Origin: Inia geoffrensis
Taxonomy: Eukaryota; Chordata; Mammalia; Artiodactyla; Iniidae
Direction of reading: 5' to 3'
DNA: 64,000 nt
Assembly (NCBI GenBank): GCA_036417435.1
Contig: CM070900.1
Location: 34,697,496-34,761,495, forward strand
Shown: positions 25,170 through 37,612 of the stretch, piece after piece
Numbering within the stretch: position 1 is the first letter of the stretch
Layout of the letters: each line of letters begins with the position of its first letter
Translations under genes and position numbers: made by a program
The notes under the pieces: model-generated
Databases searched by the model: none
What the model saw: only the letters and a program-made list of their open reading frames with translations
What the model was told of the DNA's origin: nothing

Positions 25170-26475
25170 TCAGATTAATAATGGGAAATAAATTCAGAAA
25201 AAGAGAAGATACAGAAACACATATAGACAATGTGTATTGAAGTAGAGATCAATCTATGTAGAATGGAGACTTTGATATATATAATTTATGTCACCATACT
25301 TGTTAAATTTGTCCGTGTTCTATAATATATAGTCCTGCCTATGTGGACCCCCTCTTGAACCTGATGACCACACTTGATATGAATTCAGTATTTGCATAAT
25401 ATATGAAGAATGAGCCACATTTTCTTTGACGTTGATTATTCCATGGATATTTTGGTTTAAAAAACTTCAACCTTCATCCTAATTGCTATTCACAATATGC
25501 TATAGTTTATTGATCTTTGAACATGTACCAGGCACTATAGAGGGATCTGTACATTTAAATTTTAATCCTCATGAATATAGTGAAAGAATTTCGGTATTCT
25601 TATTTTACAGATGAGTACATTGGAACATGGAAATGAAAAGGATGATACTAAATTCGTAGATATTGTACACATATATTGGTATTTCTTTTTCTCCAAATGA
25701 CATTTAGATGGCCTGTTAATTAATTTCATTATGACCTGATCTAAATGTGTTTTTGCTATTAACACTGAGAAAAGAGCCAGCAGTTGGACAATTACTAGAA
25801 AGATGAAAGGATATGAATAATGCACATACTGGATAATTGACCCACTTGAATTATCTGTGTGGCAATGGCAAGCGTACTCTCCCCTCATTTACCCTAAATA
25901 TTGCTTCTCAATATCTAGGATAGACTTGTAAACAGGGAAGGAGAGTACGTAATTCACTGAGGAGAACTAGCTTTTAAGAGGCCACTGCTACAAACTTGCT
26001 AACACATACAAATGCCTTAACATATACAAATGCCTTTCTCATAACCTAGCTCATGAGAGACAAGAAACAAATCATCCTGGTTCAGACATAAGACAAACCT
26101 GGATTCAAATTCTGGCTCTGCTTTTCTTTGCTGACTGTGAGCAAGGTATATGAGCTCTTTTTTTGTCTGTAGAATATGGGGAAAAGGTCTTAATACCTTC
26201 CTTAAGAGATTTTATAAAAATAAACTACTTAGTGTACTATATGGCCTATAATAACCCTTTCAGGTAGTCAAAGCTGATATTTTTGGTCCATTAGAGATGA
26301 AAAAAATTACAACCTTAGAGAAGCAAATGACATGCATTCAGGAATTTATGCAGCCTCTAAAAGACATAAGGTACTGCACTAGGCACTGGGGAAATGAAAA
26401 GAAATAGAGCCCGAACATAGCCTTTCAGGTGTCTCCAATTATCAGTAGGATCTTAAGTGATAGTTCTGAGGCAGC
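25170..26475. other. Non-coding DNA with MIR pieces
   Basis: 25515-25645 (TACCAGGCACTATAGAGGGA...TTTTACAGATGAGTACATTG) and 26080-26180 (TGGATTCAAATTCTGGCTCT) are MIR-like. A small direct repeat ACATA(T/C)ACAAATGCCTT lies at 26003-26036. Confidence 0.6.
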
Positions 26476-26479
26476 TAAT

Positions 26480-26601
26480 AGCACCATGTTTTTTAAACAC
26501 GGTATGTAAGATGCTGTTCTACATACATACTCATTTACTTCACAACAACCGTTCAAGCTAAGGAATATTATTATCACCAGTTTTTCTATGAGAAAACCAG
26601 G
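26480..26601 (+). repeat. MIR, left half, split by the retrovirus
   Basis: GATGCTGTTCTACATACATA, CTCATTTACTTCACAACAAC and TTATTATCACCAGTTTTTCTATGAGAAAACC (in pieces) follow MIR to the GAGGAAACTGAGG point. The MIR resumes at 31135, after the retrovirus. Confidence 0.75.
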
Positions 26602-27076
26602 TGTATGATCAGACCTCCCAAGATGGCTGTTTTCTTGCTCTTGGTACATCCCTTGCTCAGCCAGTACCTCCTTCACCTACATCCTACTCACATGACTGAC
26701 CTCCCTCCATACTTGCCCCTGCCCCAGCCGGTGATTGTCCTCACCTTCAGATCAGAACATCTCCACTTGATAGCTTATCAAAGTGGTGGTGAGGGGCGTT
26801 CCCCTCTGCTAGTTTCCCGGGTAACAGATGAGCCCACCTGACATCAATTCCCCCTATAGCTGGTAACCTCCCTCTCCCCCCAGGAGCAAAGACTGACGCC
26901 AACTCCTGCCTGCCTCTGCTGCACAAGGTGGGGTGTGCACGACCTTGCTTCAAACAAGTAAGTGCCACCTCCCTTTAAACCATTGATGTCTCTGTCGCCT
27001 GCCGACTCTGGGTTCTTTTCCCATCCTGAAGCTGGACAGGTACAGGCCTTGTAAGACTGCGTGGTGAAGCCCAGAA
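26602..27076 (+). repeat. 5' LTR of the endogenous retrovirus
   Basis: Starts TGTATGATCAGACCTCCCAA. Shares AGATCAGAACATCTCCA, GATAGCTTATCAAAG, CTGGTAACCTCCC and TTAAACCA(C/T)TGATGT with the 3' LTR. Its end is set by alignment to the 3' LTR. Confidence 0.85.
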
Positions 27077-28338
27077 ATTGGTGGAGCAGCCAGAAGACTA
27101 AGGAGACTCCCTTTAGCACCGAGATGTCAGGAAGTAAGGATAGGGGATGGAAGGTTGTGGGCCATCCACTAACATGTGTGGCTGGAAAGTTGCAGGGGGT
27201 AATCTCAGAGTGGCCATCCACATATGTGGCCCTGTGGTGGCTGTCCTTGATGAACAGGGGCCGCCAAGGGAATAGAGAGAACTCACAGTAGGCTGTTGGG
27301 GAGATACTGGCTGACTTTCCAGTGGGGGAAAAAGAAGTGGCCGCAGCTGTGGGCTGGCTGTTGTTTTTTGTGTTCAGAAAGGTCACAGAGGCTGAGCTGA
27401 CAGCCAAGGCGAAGGTTAACTTGAATGCTGATACTGGTTCCTCTGAAAGTGAGGCATGTGGATGTGAGTGAATGATTTGTATTATCGTCTATTACTGTTA
27501 CTTGTTGAAACTGAATTAGCTATTTAGAAACTGAAAAAAAAGAGAAATCCCTGAACATGTCTAAGATGGGGCTCTTTTGACATTCTAAAACTGGTTTTTG
27601 CTTATGCCCTTAGAGGAAGTTAGCTTTCTAGAAGAAATTGGTATTTCTTTTTTCATGCGTTTGAGATGTAAATGAAATAAGAGCTTGTAGGTAAACTCTA
27701 TAGGAATAATTATGTTTGGGGAATGTCTGTCTAAAGTAATCTCTCCAGATTTTGGTCATTTGCAGCTAAACTAAGTTAAATGAAGAGAATTTATTGATTG
27801 CTTGGGTCATTTCAAATAGAATAAAATATTAGAACATTAATTGCTGGGCTGGTCTAAGTTTACCTACCCTTGCCTTCTTAGGAGAGGAAGACTAAAGCAT
27901 AAGTTTTCCAATCAGGAAATGCTGGTGTGACAGATAGTCACGATTACTTGCTTCTTGGTTTTTACCAGATATTAAGGTTTTGAAGGGTTCTGATTATAAT
28001 CAGTCATAATTCTAGTTATTGTAACCAAGTTTCTTTATTTTTATTTTATTGTAATTAGGTGTTTAACTCTGCCTTTTTAAGTCTTTTGTCATTTATAGAC
28101 AACTGTACTCTGATGCTTTTGCAAAAGTGCTTCATCTTCAAGAAGATACATAGGAAGGACATTTTGACAAGTTTAGGTCTCTAATAAATTTTATATGATA
28201 CCATTGAATGGGGTAAAAAATTAAAGAATCCTAATGGAAAGCCTGATGGCTTCCTAAAAAGTTAAAAAAAAGATTGGTTACTGAGTGAACTGTTGAATAT
28301 AGTTATAATTTTTATGCTTTTTGTCTGGAATATTACTG
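27077..28338 (+). other. Retroviral internal region, 5' part
   Basis: Begins ATTGGTGGAGCAGCCAGAAG, where a primer-binding site is expected; the tRNA cannot be identified. No gag domain is recognisable, and all frames are broken. The last part is AT-rich and may include sequence unrelated to the provirus. Confidence 0.5.
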
Positions 28339-28710
28339 TTTTTTTGTTTTTTTAAAAAATTAATTAATTTATTTTTATTTTTGGCTGCCTCGGGTCTTTG
28401 TTGCTGCACACGGGCTTTTCTCTAGCTGTGGCTAGCAGGGGCTACTCTTGTTGCAGTTCGCGGATTTCTCATTGGGTGGCTTCACTTGTTGCAGATCACG
28501 GGCTCTAGGCACGCGGGCTTCAGTAGTTGTGGCACTCAGACTCAGTAGTTTTGGCTCACGGGCTCTAGAGTGCAGGCTCAGTAGTTGTGGCACATGGGCT
28601 TAGTTGCTCAGCTGCTCCACAGTATGTGGGATCTTCCCGGACCAGGGCTCGAACCTGTGTCCCCTGCACTGGCAGGCGGATTCTTAACCACTGCACCACC
28701 AGGGAAGTCC
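28339..28710 (-). mobile_element. CHR-1-type long SINE inside the retrovirus
   Basis: Minus orientation, nearly complete: T-rich tail complement at the low end, AGTAGTTGTGGCAC repeats, antisense B box GGGCTCGAACCTGTGTCCCC, and head CACCACCAGGGAAGTCC. Flanked by the duplication GAATATTACTG / GATATTACTG (28328-28338 / 28711-28720). It inserted after the retrovirus. Confidence 0.93.
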
Positions 28711-30668
28711 GATATTACTGGTTTTGATGTGTGTTTTCCAGATATAGGGAAGTCCTTCCCTCAAGTTAGTTATAACTTATAGCAATTTGGTAAACTACAC
28801 CTGTGGGTACAATTGAAACATTTTTCTTTTCTCTCTGCCTGGTCCCTTCAGAAATTGGAGACTCTTGGGTTCTGAGCAACCTTATCAGGTGGATGGGAAA
28901 AACTGTCTCCTGGCATGTGTGGGAATCTCTATGTTTTGGAGACGTCTAGCAGAGAGAAATCGACTGAGGCAGAGCCTGATGGCAGACCTTTGGCATGGCT
29001 TTCCTGGCCTTGAGAGGCCTTTAGGGAATTCAGTCTGAGATTCCATCTGAGGAGTTCTACCTCAGCTAGTTTGGAGGAGCCTATGTGGTCAATTGACCAG
29101 ACTTATTCTGCAAACAAATTAGTCTTGATTTGGCTGTGTTTGGTGGTGATAAGGGTACTTTTAGAGAGAAAAATGTTATATTTCAGTAGATAAGAAATTC
29201 TATTTCTGTTGATTGAGGTCTAGATTTATAAAAGTTATTGTATTAGCCTCACTTTTGCCTTGATGTTCAGGAGGAAAAGAAAATTATCTAATGAAGTTTT
29301 CACAGAGTACAACTACTCATGATGTATGACTGCTTACTTTAAGTCTGCCACTGAAACCACATGTACAATGCTTGTGTAACAATTCCGTATAAGTGATAAA
29401 ATGTGTAGCCTATAAAATGTTTCCCCATTAACATACCTCTGAGCTTGTTCACAGTATCTGATCCGTTTTCCCCCAGCATGGATAACTAGACAAATATGAA
29501 GGAGGTCAAGCACAGAAGGTCATAATCTGGACCCAGGGCAGGCAGCATTCACCCTGGCTTCTAGTGACTTATACTTTGGTCTATCAAAAGATTTGTGATC
29601 AAAAGGGGGAAATGATGGGAACATTGTCACATATGGCGATATGGGGAAGTCATTCTAGCTTATACATGATTTAACTTAAACCTTACTGACCAGAGTGGCC
29701 TGCTTTGTGGCCTGTGGACACATTGCTGTATTACTGAAAACTTGAGTTTTTCTGAACTATATGGGAGACCAGGACAAAAACCCCGGGCAGGTGTGGTATT
29801 ATCTCAGAATGCCAGTACTGCTTGTATTTTGTTTGGTGGTCATGATCTCCCCTGTGTTGTGCCTGTTAGATGTCTTACGTATCATCCGTAGCCTGAGCGG
29901 AGGAATCTATTCAAGGATTGGGAAGCTACCATGGCCTCACTGCCAAATGAATCTAACTGTGGGGTCTACGGTGAGATGCTGTTTTCATTCTCCTCTGGAC
30001 TTTCATGAAAAATGGACCAGGCTAATGTGACTCTGTGGGGATGGCTGACAATGGGGGACAAAGACTCTCACCATCTTCCTGTCCCACATGCCAATACCTC
30101 AGAAGGATCCCCGTCAATAAATGTTACTGTACAACTGACTGCCCATGAACCCCCTTGGGCTATGCTGTGTGGAATGGAATAGGCTGGCTTCTGGACACAT
30201 GAGCCCAACTAATGGGATTAACTGTTTTCTGTTAGGAAAGACCTCATGAGTCCAGCTCTTAATGGTACTCAACGTAACATGGGTGGGCAGACCTGTAGTT
30301 TGACTGCTGGCTAGGCCACCAGAATGTTTCTTTTAGAGCTGGCGCCTTCCCCACCCCATGGGGGTGGCTCTGGGTTTGTGAAAAACAGGGGTGGCCTTAC
30401 CTTCCTTATAGCTTGTCAAGACACTGTTGTCATTGACTCCCTGTCCATTGACCCGGTAAGTGCTCGGCTCTGAAATTTGCCCACATCCTGGCAAATGAGT
30501 GTTCTGAGCATACTAGGTATCTTACTCCTGATTCTCTCTGGATACTCGCTGTCTGTATGGTACTTGTGGTATCTGGTTGCAGTGCCCCCTACATACCTGA
30601 CCCCAGGGATATGGGGAAGAGGAGCGGACCAAGGTTGCAGGGGTCCTGCAGGGTCTATAGGGGTGGAG
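28711..30668 (+). other. Retroviral internal region, 3' part
   Basis: Position implies env remnants. Two short open frames with hydrophobic runs lie at 29761-30030 (LLVFCLVVMISPVLCLLDVL) and 30477-30797 (SILGILLLILSGYS). These could be remains of env signal or membrane segments, but neither carries a diagnostic motif. A purine-rich stretch ATAGGGGTGGAG directly precedes the 3' LTR, as a polypurine tract should. Confidence 0.45.
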
Positions 30669-31134
30669 TGTATGGTCAGGCAACCCAAGATGACTGTTCT
30701 CTTGGTCTTGGTACATCCCCTTCCTGACCAGTGCCTCCTTCACCTACACCACATTCACATTCCTGACCTTCTTAAATATTGCCCCCACCCCAGCTAGTGA
30801 TTTAGATCAGAACATCTCCACCATGATAGCTTATCAAAGGGGCCATGAGGGGTGTGCCTCTCTTCTACTTTCCCTGGTAATGGATGAGACAACCTGAGGT
30901 CAATTCCTCCTATAACTGGTAACCTCCCCTTGCCCGTGGGAGTGAAGACTGCCGCCATGTCCTGCCCACTGTCTGCAGCACATAGTGGGGTGTCACTCCA
31001 GGACCTTGCTTCAGACGTGTAAGATCCTCCATCCATTAAACCACTGATGTTTCTTTCACCGACTCCGGGCTCTTTCTTCAGTCTTGAGGATGGGCAAGTA
31101 CAGGGCTTGTAGGCCTGCTTGGTGCAGCCCATCA
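30669..31134 (+). repeat. 3' LTR of the endogenous retrovirus
   Basis: Starts TGTATGGTCAGGCAACCCAA and ends GCAGCCCATCA. Contains ATTAAA at 31035-31040 as a possible polyadenylation signal. Confidence 0.85.
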
Positions 31135-31172
31135 CTAAGGTTGTGAGAGTTTAAGTAAGTTGCCTAAGATGG
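31135..31172 (+). repeat. MIR, right half, split by the retrovirus
   Basis: CTAAGGTTGTGAGAGTTTAA then GTAAGTTGCCTAAGATG continues the MIR consensus (CTGAGGCTCAGAGAGGTTAAGTAACTTGCC) from the point where 26601 stops. CTAAGG here and ACCAGG at 26596-26601 may be a decayed target duplication. Confidence 0.7.
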
Positions 31173-31480
31173 TATGTTTTAAAATGTTTAGCTGTCCCAG
31201 AGAGCCTTCACAGTCTATGTTCTCTCCTGTGAGCCATAGCCTCTTCCATGTTATTTCCATTGTTAGAGAAAGGGGACTTTACTTTTGGTCAAAATGTCAT
31301 GGGAAGAAATTTGTGCATACATGTTTGCTTCACATACACAGAAATGACAGATTTTTTAAAATATAAATCAATGGATAATTAGTCATATTCAAAAAAGAAG
31401 AGAAATCTCTCCATGTATCAGCAATCCCTTGCTGTTAAGTTGGTATTCAAGTCATATGGGGGCACAGCAGTGGGAATCAT

Positions 31481-31697
31481 TTTTTTTTTTTTTTTTTTTT
31501 TTTTGTGGTACGTGGGCCTCTCACTGTTGTGGCCTCTCCCGTTGCGGAGCACAGGCTCTGGACACGCAGGCTCAGCGGCCATGGCTCACGGGCCCAGCTG
31601 CTCCACGGCACGTGGGATCCTCCCGGACCAGGGCACGAACCCATGTCCCCTTCATCGGCAGGCGGACTCTCAACCACTGCGCCACCAGGGAAGCCCC
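31481..31697 (-). mobile_element. CHR-2-type SINE
   Basis: Minus orientation with a 24-base T run, antisense body and head ending GCGCCACCAGGGAAGCC. Target duplication GGGAATCAT at 31472-31480 and 31698-31706. Confidence 0.95.
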
Positions 31698-32093
31698 GGG
31701 AATCATATTTAATCACTTGAATGTTCTTGCAGTAACTTGGTACAACACAGAATCTAGCCAGGGGCAGGGGCCATGCTCCTTATCAGTAGGCTATAATTGG
31801 AGTAGCACAAATTACTTGTCTACCTTTGCAAACCAGAAACTTGCTGGTGACCTATGACCCAGAAATAGAGCAGAAGCACCCTTGCAAGTACATGGAGCCT
31901 ATCTGTGTTACTTGGTGAGGAGTATAAAGTTCTGCAAAAGACAAAAATGGATCTTGAATCCTGTCTGACCATGAGATACTGTGCAGTTAACACCACCTGT
32001 GTGAACCTAAGCTTCCTCAATGGAACAATGTGCCTGAATAGAATCTACTTCACTGAATGGTTGTAATGATTAAATCAAAAATATATGTAAGAG

Positions 32094-32285
32094 GGCTTCC
32101 CTGGTGGCGCAGTGGTTGAGAGTCCACCTGCCGATGCAGGGGACACAGGTTCGTGCCCCGGTCCGGGAAGATCCCACGTGCTGCGGAGCAGCTAGGCCCG
32201 TGAGCCATGGCCGCTGAGCCTGCGTGTCCGAAGCCTGTGCTCTGCAACGGGAGAAGCCACAACAGTGAGAGGCCTGCGTACGGTT
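32094..32285 (+). mobile_element. CHR-2-type SINE, tail lost
   Basis: GGCTTCCCTGGTGGCGCAGT through GAGAGGCCTGCGTACGG, then only GTTAAAAATTATAAAA in place of an A tail. Confidence 0.93.
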
Positions 32286-32289
32286 AAAA

Positions 32290-35200
32290 ATTATAAAAAT
32301 GTCCTACTTCTGCTAAATAACAAGTATTTACTACTATTAAGACCAAATCATTTTACTTCCTTTAACTGCTTTTGGGAGAAATATTTTAAAAGGTGTCACA
32401 TACCCTTCTGACATTTTAAATGGAGGTCATGGAAAGCTCATTTTAAAATTGTTATAAAATAACAGAAATTTAGGTTGTTAAAGGATTTTGAAAATCATCT
32501 AATCAGACCCCCAATTATAAAGATGTAGGAATAAAGGTCCAGAGAAGTAACTGACTTGTGCATGGTTTCACCTCACCTAGTGCAGGAATCTGTTCCAATA
32601 CACTTGCACCAGGGCAGTGAGGCATTACTTTATAATGGAGGGCTTTGTGCCCCGATACACAATGAGCCCACAATTTTGAAACTGATTTTTATATTCTACT
32701 CTCTAACTGCTTTCTGTCTGCTGTCATTTCTACTTTTGGTTTATCTGATTCTAATGCCCCCCTATTTCTCCACATTTCACTCCTCTTATCCACATTGGGA
32801 TAAGAAACAAATTAACCAGTGTGAACTAGGTTTAAAATATAAATGTGTAAGCTTTGAGTGAGGGTGGAGTGACTCTGCTGTGAGTAAAACACTTGCCTTT
32901 CAGTACCTTTATTTTGGTTTATTTATTTTGACTATTTCACAGCTGTGGATGGTGGTGGGAGTTGAGAGGAATTCTGGGCTGAGCATCAGGTTATTGGTTT
33001 TCTGAAAAATTGAAATCCCAAGAAAAGCGAACTACGATAAATGTGAGGCATTGTTGCATTAGCGTTTGGATAAATGTGAAAATTAGACATTGAGAATAAA
33101 TTAATGACCATCACCACCAAAAAAAAAAAAAAAAAAAACAATCCAAGAATGGTAACTAAATTAGGAGATGTTAATGCGTTGAATTAGAACTAAAACGTAA
33201 AAGTTAAAGAAGGTGGTCTGTCAATTCATTTTGTATTAATTGAGAAGCAAGCAAATTAATTTAAGAAATGTAAGAAAAGTATTTATATATTGTCTTTTCT
33301 GACTCTACATAAGTCATCTAGTCTGCACGAATTGCCGTTCCAAGGGATATTATGTTATCATAATGCTAATCTCTAGTTTCCTCCCAATATTTACCCACAT
33401 GCTCACGAACACATGCCGTCAGAAAGATGAATGTAGCTCAGGTTCTGCAGGATTTAAGACAATAATTGTCATCGATTTTTCTGGGACAGAAAGCATTAGA
33501 CTGCCAAAATCATGGGTTAAGAACATTATTAAACCATAACACATAATCAAATAGCCAAACTTTGTAGGAAGCTCTTTGAAAATGTACCCTTTGGGGCATC
33601 ACTCAAACTTTTCAACAGTAATTTGTGGCTTTGTTTTGTTTTTGGTGTGACAGCATACATTTTATTTTTGTACCAGCTAATATCTGTTATCAGGAAGTTT
33701 GTGATTATACATTTCATAACCTGACTTAAAATGTTTTTAACCTTAATTTTATCAATTGCATGTCAATGCTTAATACTAACATATAGTAAGATGCTATGAT
33801 GATGATACTATTACTACTCTAAGCGATAACTTATTATGGTGCTTTGTATATGCCAGTCACTGTTCTGGGCAATTTACATGTATAACATATGTCATTTGAT
33901 TATAACACATGGAAGTGGGCTTTTACTAGTAAGTGGTTTCTAATAACAAGTCTCCCTGCTCCTGTATGGCTCCAACACCAGCTCATTATGGCTTTTGGAA
34001 TTCAACCATTAAGGAAGAATTTTCAAGAGCTTACACTGGACACCAGAATAGTTTATGTCTCAGTCTGTGTTTGTGCTTAAGCTACTGTACCTTAGTTGCA
34101 AATCCACCCGTCTGTACTTGAGAACAGTGGCACTAAACTGCACAGTTTTCATTTCTCCTTTTAAAGTGCTTCCTACTGAGTTCTGAGAATAGGAGGCAGT
34201 ATAGGGAGATGAGAAGGCAGAAGGAAAAAGTAAGAAGGTCTTCTTCATTCCTTCTTAAGCCTCTTCTTGCATAAGGAGCGTCCTCATACTTTTCCCTCTA
34301 CTTTGGCAGACCTCTACTTGATTCTTACTGCGTTGCCAGGAATAGCCTCATCACTCCCCTGGCATTGACCCCTTCTTAAAGGTCTGAGCCCCAGCTCCTT
34401 GGGAATCTTCCCCTAAGATGATAACTAGCCCTTTTCCGTTTTACCCCAGTCCTAAGGATGGTAGCTGTTTCTCTGTCTGAACTTATTTGATGCCAGAAGA
34501 TTCTGAGAATTATTTGGTCATGTCCGTGTCCTTTGATGAAGTACTGATCTCCTTTCCAGTGGGAAATGAGATACTAATTCATAATATAAAGTTATATTAC
34601 AATTAATTTAAATGATCACTTCTTATTGATTATAATGAAATATACTGAGAACCCAGTGTCTTCAATCCTTAATTCTGATAGTAATCATGATTACTACAAG
34701 AACTGTGGGTGAGATGCCTCTTCTAACTTCACTGGAGAATCTACAGACAGAAATGTATAAACTCAGAGCTTTTAATCCTCAGTTCAAGCAATAGAGAACA
34801 GAAGAGCTTCTATAGCACTAGAAAGAATCTCTTTTTCTTATAGCGCAGGGCTGGTTTCTTTTAAAAAATAGATGCATATTTTAATTGTGCTGATTGCAGA
34901 ATTACAATGGAAATCAAAATCTTACACTTGCCATGTCTCTCATGAAAAAGTGAGGATATCAACTGGGAAAGTGAGACTGAAACTTGTATGGTAACATCTG
35001 AGGGGACTTGAACAATGCTGAGAATCTTAGAACTCCAAGGCTAAGATTTCTTAGTAGTGGGAGAAATCTACCTTCCTGGATGTGAGAAAACTATCCTGTT
35101 GGATTAAGACCCTTCAGTAATTCTGTGCGATAAAGAACTCCAAATCAACCAGCTGGGATGCTGACTGAGAGAAAAGGATAGTAGAAAAAGGAAGTTATTT

Positions 35201-35915
35201 ATATCTACTACAGTCATGTGACTAATTACAGAAATGGGGACTACAGGAGCTATGTATAGTTTATTCCTTGCTTGCTATTATTTTCACAGAGATAGATATA
35301 GCTCTTCCTATCCATAAAGACCACATAGATATTTAGACATACTAATATTTGTATATATTATATGCTTTCTTTTGACCTCCTTTCTCCTATCCCCTTACTG
35401 TCTTATATAAAGGTAGTTTCTCATAGATAGGTTTACAATTGAGTCTTTAGGAAACAATATTCAGGTGGGACTCTGATTCTAATAGAAGATAATATATCAC
35501 CAGAAATGGTTGCTGTGCTTGTTACCTAGAAATGAACACAATGGCTGTTTGCATTTTGTGTATCTCCTTTTTGTACTAATGAAGACAGTATTTTTGTTTG
35601 TATGAAGAGTAATTGCATCTTATGATTGTGAAACAGTATAAGTATGTACAGAGGTGTGTATATGGTACCAGATAACCAGAGGAGTGAATTATTTCAGGTA
35701 TTAAGCATTTTTCTGTCGGCTCCAAATCCAACCTTCTATACTCTATTTTGTGATGCTCTGGCTGAACTCCTTAATTTTCATTTCTTCTCTGCCACTAGGA
35801 TTTCTGTCAGGTTCTTCCAATAGGAGGGACTCAAGAGGGACTAGAAATCAGGTGAAAAGGGAAAGGAATATTCTCCCTGTTACAGTGTTGCTTTGTCTTT
35901 TAATGTTACCCTTCA
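32290..35915. other. Non-coding, mostly unique DNA
   Basis: 33840-33905 (TTTGTATATGCCAGTCACTG) is MIR-like. A 20-base A run sits at 33119-33138 without a recognisable element before it. No gene is supported. Confidence 0.55.
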
Positions 35916-35919
35916 CCTT

Positions 35920-36470
35920 GAAATGACAGTTGATTCCAGTCTCCAGTTTTTGGTTCTCCCAGAACCAGCTTCATTTTGCTCTCCCAAAGATAGCAGTTTC
36001 AGCCAAGCAGCCCTTCCTCCCTGCAAGTCTGATCTCAAATGTATGTGTCCTCCCTCAAGCTCCTGAGATGCTGGCAGCATGTGGGCAGACCTCAGAGGTC
36101 TGAGACCCAGGTCTGAGGAGCCCCTGCTCTGATTACCTGTGATACTCATATCAGCCGGGTGGTACCCTGTCCTTGGAGGTCTGATTCCCAGCTTTGGGGT
36201 TCTCTTCTCTGAGCTGCTGAGCTAATACTAACCCCATGCAGGTGATGCCCTCTCTACAGATGATTAAATCCAGCTCTAAAAGGCCACTTGCACAAGTTTT
36301 TAGGTTCTGTTAACACTGTCATCTTCCTTTTGGTGTCTGACTCCTGCTTTATATAAATCTGCTTTATATAAATTTATATCTCTGTGTTGCTCATTTAACA
36401 GTTCATTCTGTATTAAATTCTCTCTATTGAAATACCTTGTCTGGTTTTTATTTTATGCAGTCCTAATTTG
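35920..36470 (+). repeat. Possible solitary LTR-like fragment
   Basis: GC-richer than its surroundings and ending with GTATTAAATTCTCTCTATTG and AAATACCTTGTCTGGTTTTT, which resembles the R/U5 end of ERVL-type LTRs. A TATA-like CTGCTTTATATAAAT is present twice in tandem (36344-36358, 36359-36373). Boundaries and family are uncertain. Confidence 0.4.
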
Positions 36471-36783
36471 GTCTCTAATAGCTGTATGAACTAGGATAAG
36501 TCATCTGCCCATTTAGAGACTCAATCCCTTATCTGTTTAGTTGGTGGGGGGACAGAGGGATAGTATAAATAATACCAAGGTGGTCTTTCCCGAACTGTTT
36601 TCTGGGAAGTGGTAGTTCCAGCATTTCCTCCTTGCAAAATAATATTTATGGCCATGTGGATTTGGGAAATGTTAAATACTATAGCAAACTATGAGAGAAT
36701 CACAATGCACATAAGCATAATAAAGACTCTGAGAACTCCAGCAGAAAAGAAACATATTTTGCTTTGACTCAGCATCTCCCCTC

Positions 36784-36857
36784 AAATTTTTTAACTCTGT
36801 TAAAATTTTGTAACAGAGTTAAAAAATTTTAACTCTGTTAAAATTTTTTTAACTCTG
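36784..36857. repeat. Perfect 19-bp hairpin plus third copy
   Basis: Arms 36784-36802 and 36811-36829 are perfect inverted copies (core TTTTTTAACTCTGTTA) around an 8-bp loop. A further direct copy TTTTAACTCTGTTAAAATTT follows at 36827-36846, and AACTCTG again at 36851-36857. Confidence 0.93.
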
Positions 36858-37309
36858 AAACTGTTCTATTTTCAGTTAACCTCTGTTACCACTCCATGAT
36901 ATACACTGAAATAGTATTCTCTACAATCCTTAGCAGTTCAAAAGTTTTGCAAATTTTTCAAGATCCCTTGAAAAAATTGAGGAGAAGTCTAATGCCTATA
37001 ATATGTAATTATTTTAGTGGGTTTTACTTATCTGTTTCAACTCCAAGTATAGATGTTGACTGACAGTAATGTGCTTTGCAGTGAAATGTAGAATAAATGC
37101 TGAGGCAGGTCAGGATACAAGGAAAGTTATTACAAGGAAATGAAAGACAAGGCGAGAGAACTCTGGAGGGGATTACAGAATAGACTTGCATTGTATGGTT
37201 ATGGTTAAGTGAACAAGCTATGTATTCACACTGCCTAGGCATGGCTCTCAGCTATAACACTTGAGTGCCACTTGATTTTGAACAAAATTACTCATCTTCA
37301 CTGTGCCTT

Positions 37310-37324
37310 GGTTTCTTATCTTTA
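37310..37324. repeat. Target-site duplication of the LINE-1, 3' side
   Basis: GGTTTCTTATCTTTA, identical to 45068-45082. It directly follows the A-rich tail of the element (T-rich on the plus strand). Confidence 0.92.
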
Positions 37325-37612
37325 TTTATTTATTTATTTTTTTAAACATCTTTATTGGGTTAAAATTGCTCTACAATGGTGTGTCAGTTTCTACTTTATA
37401 ACAAAGTGAATCAGTTATATATATACAGACGTTCACATATTTCTTCCCTCTTGCGTCTCCCTCCTTCCTTCCCTCCCTATCCCACCCCTCCAGGCAGTCA
37501 CAAAGCACCGAGCTGATATCCCTGTGCCAAGCGGCTGCTTCCCACTAGCTATCCACCTTACGTTTGTTAGTATATATATGTCCATGCCCCTCCCTCGCCC
37601 TCTCCTAGCTCA

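Larger units (their letters stand above)
26602..31134 (+). mobile_element. Endogenous retrovirus, LTR-internal-LTR, decayed
   Basis: Two directly repeated LTRs (475 and 466 bp) flank about 3.6 kb of internal sequence, of which about 370 bp is a later SINE. The LTRs start TG and the right one ends CA. They differ at roughly a fifth of positions by eye, so the insertion is old. The internal part is too short for complete gag, pol and env, and no pol motif was found. The ATTAAA followed by CACCGACTCCGGGCTCTTTC near the LTR end resembles gammaretrovirus-like (ERV1) LTRs; that class is an inference. Confidence 0.82.

Noticed and set aside
26844..27407. 187-codon open frame on the minus strand
   Set aside because: It runs antisense through the 5' LTR and retroviral leader. 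It has no domain, and the matching stretch of the 3' LTR does not keep it open.
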